Below, piece by piece: positions 57,439 through 64,000 of a DNA stretch of 64,000 nt (the stretch's first letter is position 1; every line of letters begins with the position of its first letter). Source of the stretch: Closterium sp. Naga37s-1 (taxonomy: Eukaryota > Streptophyta > Zygnematophyceae > Desmidiales > Closteriaceae); NCBI GenBank assembly GCA_947471745.1, contig CANJKZ010001154.1, positions 491,001 to 555,000 on the forward strand. Reading direction: 5' to 3'. The position numbers and the translations under genes are program-made. Below the pieces are notes generated by a model. The model did not search any database, was not told where the DNA came from, and saw only the letters and a program-made list of their open reading frames with translations.

Positions 57439-59428
57439 ATGGCAGCTGAAGTGAGTCCATCATCAACAGGCCTGTTACTCGGCGTCGGCGGCGTTACCTT
57501 CTGCAGTTTGCCGCAAGGACCGGTCACAGGCATCACCATGGGTAGTTCCCCTAGCCACGGCAGCCATAGCTCCCACGACAAGAGTTGGGACCACCCCGCG
57601 TCTGCCGCGCAATCCCCTCCATCAACCGACGCGTTTGCGCGTTCTCCAGCTGCGGAAACAGCAGACGAGCACGGTTCAGACACAACACCCACGCGAGGAG
57701 CCGCGGAGGCAGCGACGGCGGAAGGCGAGAGTCAGTCTGTATGTCAGGTTCTGCGGTGGGGCCAGAAGAAGCGGTTGAGGTACGTTCGCAGTCAAAACCC
57801 TACCACCAGCAGCCCTGCTTCCCATCCTTCCGTGCTGGCTGGCGCTCCTGTGTCGAGTATTGCAGCGATCTCTGCAGTCCGCGCAGTGTGTAAGGACGAG
57901 AAGAAGGGTGCGTGGGAGGAGGAGTGGAGGGAGAGCGGCGAGCGTGCGGGAGAGGATGCATGCCGGTTGCGGGTTGCATGCGGGAGAGGGGCGAAGAAGG
58001 GCGGAGAAGCGTGCGAGATGGAGGGAGCGGAGGAGAATAAAGCAGCGGTAAACAGGATGGAGGGAGAATCGGTGAAGGAAGAGGCTGGACGTGGCTCGAC
58101 TGCCTCGGGGACGAAAGTCTTGGAATTTGCTTACCCTTGCAAGGTGAAACGTGCTTCTGCACGCGCGCATGAACCAAGCTTGCCTGCTCTGTTCTCTAGG
58201 GGCGAGAAGGAGGCGCGAGGAAGGGGCGCCAGGGAACAGTGCGATCAGCAGCTTCTGCGACTTGATGACGTGCATGATGGTACCTGTGCTCATCCTGACG
58301 CTGACGCTCACTCTGATAATGATGCTGCTGCTGATGATGATGCTGATGGGGATGTTTCTGGCGGTGGCGAAGCAGACGGATACGATATAGATGCCGGGGA
58401 AGGGGCTTTCAGCGATGACTCGTGTCCCGCTCGCAGCCACACAAGGCGAAAGAGGCACCATGGTCAGCCGCTGCACAGCGCTCGCGAGTACAAGGGCCGA
58501 GGTAGAGAGAGAGGCAAGGAGCGGAAGAGGATCCAGCTTGGGGAGAAGGCCCGCAAAGTTGGAAGCAAGGAAAGAAATGCTGTGATTGCAGGCGAGGATT
58601 CGTGGGAAGACCATAGCAGCTGTGGGTTGATCCAGAGCTACCGGGACCTTTTCAGCACGCCACACCCCTCTGTGGCCTCCCTGATTTTCTCTGGGCATTG
58701 CCCGCTGTCTGCGGCATCTGCAGCAGCGGCGGCGGCGGCAGCTGCGGCAGCAGCGTTGCCAACAGCAGCAGAAGCAGCTGCTGTGGTTCCCAAGTTTCTC
58801 ATCAGCTTGTCGCGCGTTGAAAAGGAGGAAGATTTCTGGGCCATACGAGGAGGGAGGCTTCCTCTGCGGCCGAAGAAGCGATCAAAAGCAGCGGAGAAAG
58901 GTGTCCAGGTAAGCTCAGAAACCTGATGGTGCCGGGGCTAGCTTGGCAGTCTGCAATAGCTGTGGCAGTTCAGTGCACTGTGTGCAATTGCTGCTTCTGT
59001 GTGCGTTCCATGCATCGTACAGTGTTGAGATTCTGTGAGCATATGCTGCTTTCTTCACCCTTGTTTTTCTATTTCTTCCCTGTGGCAGCGTCTTCAACCT
59101 GGCGCTTGGCTGACTGGAGTGTGTTGCGAGCGGTATCAAGTGAGAGAGCGGAAATCAAAAAAGGTGTGTAGCATGGTTCTCGATGTGGCTTAGTCAGATG
59201 CTCTGCCTTGATCCTTCCTTTATTCACTCGATTGCTGCAGTTACCTGCCTGGCTGTGGTCAAATGTACCTGCCTGTTGCTGTGCTTTGTATGAAAACAAC
59301 ATTTTTGCCTTTTGCATCTCTCCCACTTCATTGAATTTACACTCGTGTACTTTGAAAATGTCCCCTCATGCTCGCAGAAAACCCGTGGTCTTCGTGGGAT
59401 GAGCGGGAGAGGAAGCGATACAGAGTGA
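57439..59428 (+). CDS. DUF1639 family plant protein, 3 exons
   Basis: Exons 57439-58908, 59089-59163 and 59378-59428 are GT-AG with phase 0 throughout and give 531 residues. The start MAAEVSPSSTG has a near-ideal context (GGCCATGGC). The conserved C-terminal domain reads VPKFLISLSRVEKEEDFWAI, GGRLPLRPKKRSKAAEK, then across the introns LQPGAWLTGVCCERYQVRE and KKTRGLRGM. This matches the plant DUF1639 pattern (KFLISLSRKE..EDF, LPRRPKKRPK, PGAWLSD...RYEVREKK, RGLKAM) with domain pieces on all three exons. The first 450 residues are low complexity, with an acidic Asp/Glu stretch (about residues 285-330) and an Ala run before the domain. Molecular function of the family is unknown to me; the basic KKR clusters suggest a nuclear location. 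Confidence 0.88.
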
Positions 59429-60134
59429 CAAGATGATAGCATACGCTGGTGAAGAAGTGGTTGCTTGCCAACAAGATCCGCAGAGCTAGCACAAGCAGGC
59501 CATGCCAATACAACACTCTGTTGCATATTCATGGAATCAGCAGGTCAAGTTCTTGCGTACCTAGCATTAGACTACCGTATGAATTACCCTGGATGTGGGT
59601 TCCTTCACTCCATGAAATGTTGTTCTGATTAACCTAGAAGCAGCAGCACTAATGAAGGAAAGGCAGGCACCATCCAAAGAATTGACCAGCAGTCTTAATA
59701 CTGTACCGGGCTAGTGGGACTGTACAGTTTGACGCGTTCCATTGGCTCCCCTTAGGGATGGTGGCGTGGCGAGTGGTTGGTTCAGGGTGGGGGGAAAACC
59801 GCCTTTTACGTGAGGGACGGGATGGGAGTGTACAGTATGCGTTCGCGACAAAAGGTGAGACGCGGTCAAAATTCCCCAATCTCCATTCCTGCAGTAGCGG
59901 GCGACCTCTCTCTCTGTAACAGGCGCAGCCAATGTAACCTGATAGAGCGACAACCTAGGTGTTGTACGACTAGCATTGACCGTCCGATCAGCCCATCCAA
60001 GTAATCTGGGGATTGACCTGAAGTCGTTCATCTCGTGTCGTGTAATGAAAGAGTGCTGTTGGAGTGGCTGGCAGGTGGCTCTGCACAAGTGATGACACGG
60101 CGTGGATGGCGCGACCTCGGTGGTTCAACTTGGT

Positions 60135-60190
60135 GCCCATTCGCGTTGCGCAGCCAATGTCAGCCCATTCGCGTTGCGCAGCCAATGTCA
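60135..60190. repeat. Perfect 28-bp tandem duplication
   Basis: GCCCATTCGCGTTGCGCAGC plus eight more bases occurs at 60135-60162 and again at 60163-60190 without change, so it looks recent. Confidence 0.9.
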
Positions 60191-60325
60191 GCCCTCAGCC
60201 CTTGGTGTCTGCGTCCAACCAGGGCCAACTCCTGCGTGAGGTTCATACAGCCAGCCACCAACCGCCTCATCGATTGTACAGTCGATGCTCAGCCTATCAC
60301 AAAACATTTGCTCCTCACAGTTAGA

Positions 60326-60368
60326 AATTTAGTCACTCGCGAACGTTTTGCCCGTGAGTGACTAAATT
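60326..60368. repeat. Hairpin: 13-bp perfect arms, 17-nt loop
   Basis: AATTTAGTCACTC (60326-60338) pairs with GAGTGACTAAATT (60356-60368). The loop contains CGTTTTGCCCGT. A TTTTTGCCCGTGGCGA sequence nearby (60528-60543) resembles the loop region. There is no oligo-T immediately after the stem, so a terminator or small RNA role is not supported. Confidence 0.6.
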
Positions 60369-61499
60369 GACCATTGTGCCGATTTCAGGGTACAGTCACC
60401 AAGTTGAGGAAGAAAAACATCTACAGTTCATAAACAACAACGGTTGTCCGTCATCAGAGAAGTTAACCTGGTTACGAAATTAAAGCCCTTAACTCGATTC
60501 ACGTTGCAATTTCATATTAGTCACATTTTTGCCCGTGGCGACAAGGGCGAACGTGGCGAAATGTCTCAAACTCGTTTCACGCACATGCCGCCCGCCTACC
60601 TGGTGTTTTTGAAATGGGCACCGACTGTACAGTGCTGTACTGTGCATTTTCCTCGACTCCCGCGTGAGTGTGACTCGATGGACTCGAGGCCCTCTTCAGT
60701 CCCGCCCTCGATACTGTCTTCGTTGATCCCCACCGTGCTTCACACATCACATCTTCGTCATGTCATCGTCACATCCCCACCCCCTACCCCTCTCCCACTC
60801 CCTCTCTCTAGAGTGGATTCCATCTGGGCCCGCCCTGTACAGTATATGAAACCCACACTGATCTAAAAGGACACCCACCCCTTCTGCTGCTCGTTCCAAC
60901 GCGCCCCACCGTTTCACACAAGCACCCTCTGCTAGCCCCCTTACCTCCCCCTCCCTGCCTCAGGCCGTAATCTTCCATAATGGCTTCTATTGCCTTGCCA
61001 TGGCGTCTTTTGATATTTGCGGAGCTGAATCAGAGAGTGGTCGATTTGTCGTAGCTCCAGCTTGGTTGCGGTAGGATCCAGGTCCAGGGAATGGTCTGGG
61101 CATGGGAGATTACGAACTAAGTAAGCTACAATCCCATCTTCGACGCCGATAAGCAGTCTTTTTTTCTCCTCCTCCTTTAGCGCACACAACCGTAGCAGAT
61201 GAACTTGCTTGTGCTCTTACGGAGCAACCAAACAGATGATGCTCATCAGGCCATACTAGTCTACAGTTTCGAAAAGGCCAGAACATGTCTCATATGTACT
61301 GATACTAGCACTATTACTGCTAACCTCACAGCCTACGAGTTTACTCCCGCCCTGACGCATTGACGTCGACCCATGCCTCCTACGCTCGTCCTTCCCGCGC
61401 GATCCTGCTGCTCCTTCTCTCACCACCATCCCCACCGCCGCCATAACCGCCAGAAACAGCGCTCCGTGTAGTATTCACAGCCGCTGCGACGGCGCCATC

Positions 61500-63775
61500 A
61501 TGGCTACATCCGCCGCCCGATTTGTTACTGAAGTGCGACGATTATGGCACCACCAACCGCTCTGGGTCAACCTGAATCCCTCCTCTTCGTCTTCCTCCAC
61601 CTCCTCCTCCTCCTCCAATTCGACCTCTTCTCTTGCGCGCCAAGCCGACTGCTCCTCTAATTCCTCGGGAAGTGCCGTCGCCGCCTTGACCTTCGCTTGC
61701 CTGCGACCGTGCGAGAGTGCTCTCGACAGCACCAGCATGTGTCGCATAAACGCGGGGTTTTTGCCGCAAACGATCATGTGGGCTCCTGGCGGAGCCTTAC
61801 ACGCTCTCTTAAACTCGGCCGCGCCGGGTGTAGACGGTTTCCCCCCTTCCGCCATCGCCGCCGCAGCGGCGGCTGCAGCGTTGCTGCCGGTGGAAGCTGT
61901 GGAGATCTCGACGACGCGTCGCACGGCGCTGCACATGTCGTCGCTGCGACCGCTGGCGACGTTTCCACTGGTGGACAAGCAGACGGGGCAGCTGTCGTGG
62001 AAGATCGTAGGCATCGCAAGCGATCATCCGCTTGCTTCCGCCGCTGTAGACGCGTGTGCGAAGCTAGGAAAGGCCATATGGAACCCTAATAGTGCGCGCA
62101 AGGGCGGAGGGGAAACGAGCGTCGGGGCGCCGCCAGGAAAGAGTAAGCGGGGGGGAAGTTGGGACAGCAAGGAATTGGCGCGGGATCAAGCTTTGGCTAC
62201 CGTCGCTGGTTTAGTATCGCGCTGGTTGGTCGACGCTTATGATCTTCTCGCGGCACTCAATAACGAACCAACGGGCGTGGTGGCCGGCGCCGAGGGCGCG
62301 GAGCAGCGGCGACGGTGGCAGGTGGGGGAGCGCGCGGTGTTCGGAGTGGCGGAGAACGCGCACGTGACGTGGCAAGGCATGATGCAGCAACCACCGCCGG
62401 GGCAGGGGGCAACAGGCGCGCGGGAGTTTGCGCCAACGCTGGTGGCTCAAGGGCTAGTGGCGCAAGGCGTGCAGTGGACAGGGCCGGAGGCACAGGCGCA
62501 GGCGCAAGGGCAGGCGCAAGCGCCATGGGCGCAAGCGGAAGGGGAGCGCTGGTGGGGAGATGGAACATATGGGATGGGCGGGGAAGCGGATGTATGGTCT
62601 CAAGGGGGCAGTGGAGGGTGCATGACTCCTTCTGGCGTTACATTCACTGGTTTCACAACCCCTAGAGGTCTAGTGGTAAGCGGCTCAGATGCTGCTTGCG
62701 GCACCCCCTCTTTTGTACAACTGCTGCTGCTGCAGCAGCAACAGCAGCTGCAGCAAATGATGACGGTGGCGATGACACAAGGGAGTGACGATGGGCGGGA
62801 TGAGGGAATTGAGGAGGAGGGAGAGGGGGAAGGCGAGCGGGAGGAGATGGTAAGGCGTAAGACAGGGGAGAAGGTGAAAGAGAAAGGGAAGGTGAGAGAG
62901 GACAGGGAAAGGGAAAAAGGAAAGGAGAGAGGCAAGGAGAGGGACATGAGTAGAGTGCGCAGGGTGGGTGAGCGGGCGATCAAGGCAACGACGAAGACTA
63001 AGGAAAAGGAAAAGCGTAAGGAGGGAGAAGAGAGGGAGGGAGATAGGAGGAAGAGCAAAGAGAAAGAGAGGGGTCATGGTCATGGGCAGGTGCATGGGCA
63101 TGCGGAGGGGCATGGGCATGGGCACGGGCACGGGCACGGCCATGCGCGCTCTCAGAGTGGGGATGGTAGCATCGGCAGCGGCGGCGGCGGCAGTGGCGGT
63201 GGTGGTGCGGTTGAGGAGATGCAGAGGGCGCTTCAAGCGAGGTACGCTGCTGCTTTAGGGAGGCAGCAAGCAGCAGCGCAGGAGGGGCAGCGAGGCTGTG
63301 AGAATCCCAGTTCACCCGCTTCCCATGCTGCTGCCGCTGCTGCTGCTCATGCTTCTGGTGTTGCTGACGCAGATGGTGATAGGGACGGTGCTTGTAGCGG
63401 CAGTAAGGCCAGCCATGCAAGCAGCAGTGGGGCTGGCAATGACAGGAGCAGGCGCAGCAGCAGCAGCGGCAGCGCGGTTTTGAGAGCTGGCACTGCAAGC
63501 GGAAGCAGCAGCAGCTTCAGCGGGAGCGGCAGCAGCAGGGAAAGGAAGACGCCGGAGAGGAGGAGGGGGGGATCACACGGGGAGAGTCCGTTGGGGGTAG
63601 CACCAGGGGTTGCATCTGAGCATGGGGTGGCGGAGGGAGGGTTGACGTGTAGTAGCAGCAGCGGGAGCGGTTGGCGTGCGCTTGGGAGCTTCAATGAGGG
63701 CAGAAGTAGCACTGCCTCCCCAAGGCTTTCACAGATGCCTTTCCCAATGCCCGTGCGAGATGTAGTTATGACACC

Positions 63776-63806
<31 letters not shown>

Positions 63807-64000
63807 GCAGCGTTAATGATGAATTTGATGCAAGGATTCCACTCAGGACCTCTGCCCTTCCGCCCTTTCACTCCGGATCCCTTGCTGCTGCAGCACCAGG
63901 AGCAGCAGCAGCAGGCGCTGAATCAGATTCACAGGCGCAGCAGCAGCAGCGGCGGGGTGGATGGGGGCTATATTGCTGGCAATGCGAGTCCGAATGTGAG
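61500..64000 (+). CDS. Large low-complexity protein, unrecognised, runs off the right edge
   Basis: From ATG 61500 (context ATCATGGCT) the frame is open for 833 codons to the window end with no stop, so the gene is 3'-partial. The N-terminus MATSAARFVTEVRRLWHHQ is basic and Arg-containing without acidic residues in the first nine, and could be an organelle presequence; that is inference. Residues about 75-260 look like a folded segment: CRINAGFLPQTIMWAPGGAL, VDKQTGQLSWKIVGIASDHP, AVDACAKLGKAIWNP and RWLVDAYDLLAALNN. Beyond this come Gln/Ala-rich (AQAQAQGQAQAP), charged Lys/Glu/Arg-rich (residues about 440-530), His-Gly (HGHGHGHGHGH) and Ser-rich parts and a poly-Gln run. I do not recognise the family. 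Introns further downstream are possible. Confidence 0.6.

Larger units (their letters stand above)
59429..61499. other. Intergenic region upstream of the last gene
   Basis: No supported gene. It holds a 28-bp perfect tandem duplication (60135-60190), a strong hairpin (60326-60368) and a GTACAGT motif that recurs several times (for example near 59730, 59828, 60272, 60390, 60626, 60837). An 83-codon minus-strand frame at 60941-61189 has no recognisable motif. Confidence 0.45.

Noticed and set aside
60941-61189. An 83-codon minus-strand frame with fairly normal amino-acid composition
   Set aside because: Nothing recognisable, no neighbouring exon found, and it sits in the likely promoter of the last gene. 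Left uncalled.

Overview
The window is nuclear DNA from a eukaryote of the plant lineage. It has spliceosomal GT-AG introns, a GC-rich composition, many long homopolymeric Ala/Ser/Gln/Glu/Gly tracts, and a plant gene set: an importin-13-like karyopherin, a CAX-type cation/H+ exchanger, a DUF1639 protein and an F-box/LRR protein. Together with a Ty1/Copia family whose gag and pre-integrase sequences look familiar, this points to a streptophyte green alga. My best guess, from memory only and with moderate confidence, is a Closterium-like zygnematophyte.

Layout: 1-1.4 kb is an array of about eight ~181-bp satellite units. 1.4-7.5 kb holds two decayed Copia pieces in opposite orientations, separated by GC-rich minisatellites and followed by a probable 3' LTR. 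8.5-16.1 kb (minus) is a giant low-complexity AT-hook protein gene. 19.4-29.7 kb (minus) is a 14-exon importin-13/transportin-3 family gene; I resolved its splice phases by hand to a 1,172-residue protein. 31.4-45.3 kb (plus) is an 8-exon gene of 3,510 codons that ends in a nucleosome-assembly-protein (NAP) domain. 45.8-49.1 kb (plus) is an F-box/LRR gene. 50.8-53.4 kb (minus) is a 3-exon CAX exchanger. 57.4-59.4 kb (plus) is a 3-exon DUF1639 gene. 61.5 kb to the end (plus) is an unrecognised ORF that leaves the window. Four short non-coding elements with terminal inverted repeats and TWA target duplications (PIF/Harbinger-type MITEs) lie in the intergenic DNA. I see no operon-like co-regulation; these are independently transcribed eukaryotic genes.

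The most unusual signal is structural. At 13 splice junctions in four different genes, the edge of the exon together with its donor or acceptor is tandemly repeated, in decaying copies, inside the adjoining intron. In addition, a perfect palindrome (core TTTTGAGTCGACTCAAAA, partly degraded at two sites) occurs six times, each time between two diverged copies of a local duplication. I do not know of a described system that explains this combination. The exon models come from reading the sequence; no alignment or RNA evidence was available.
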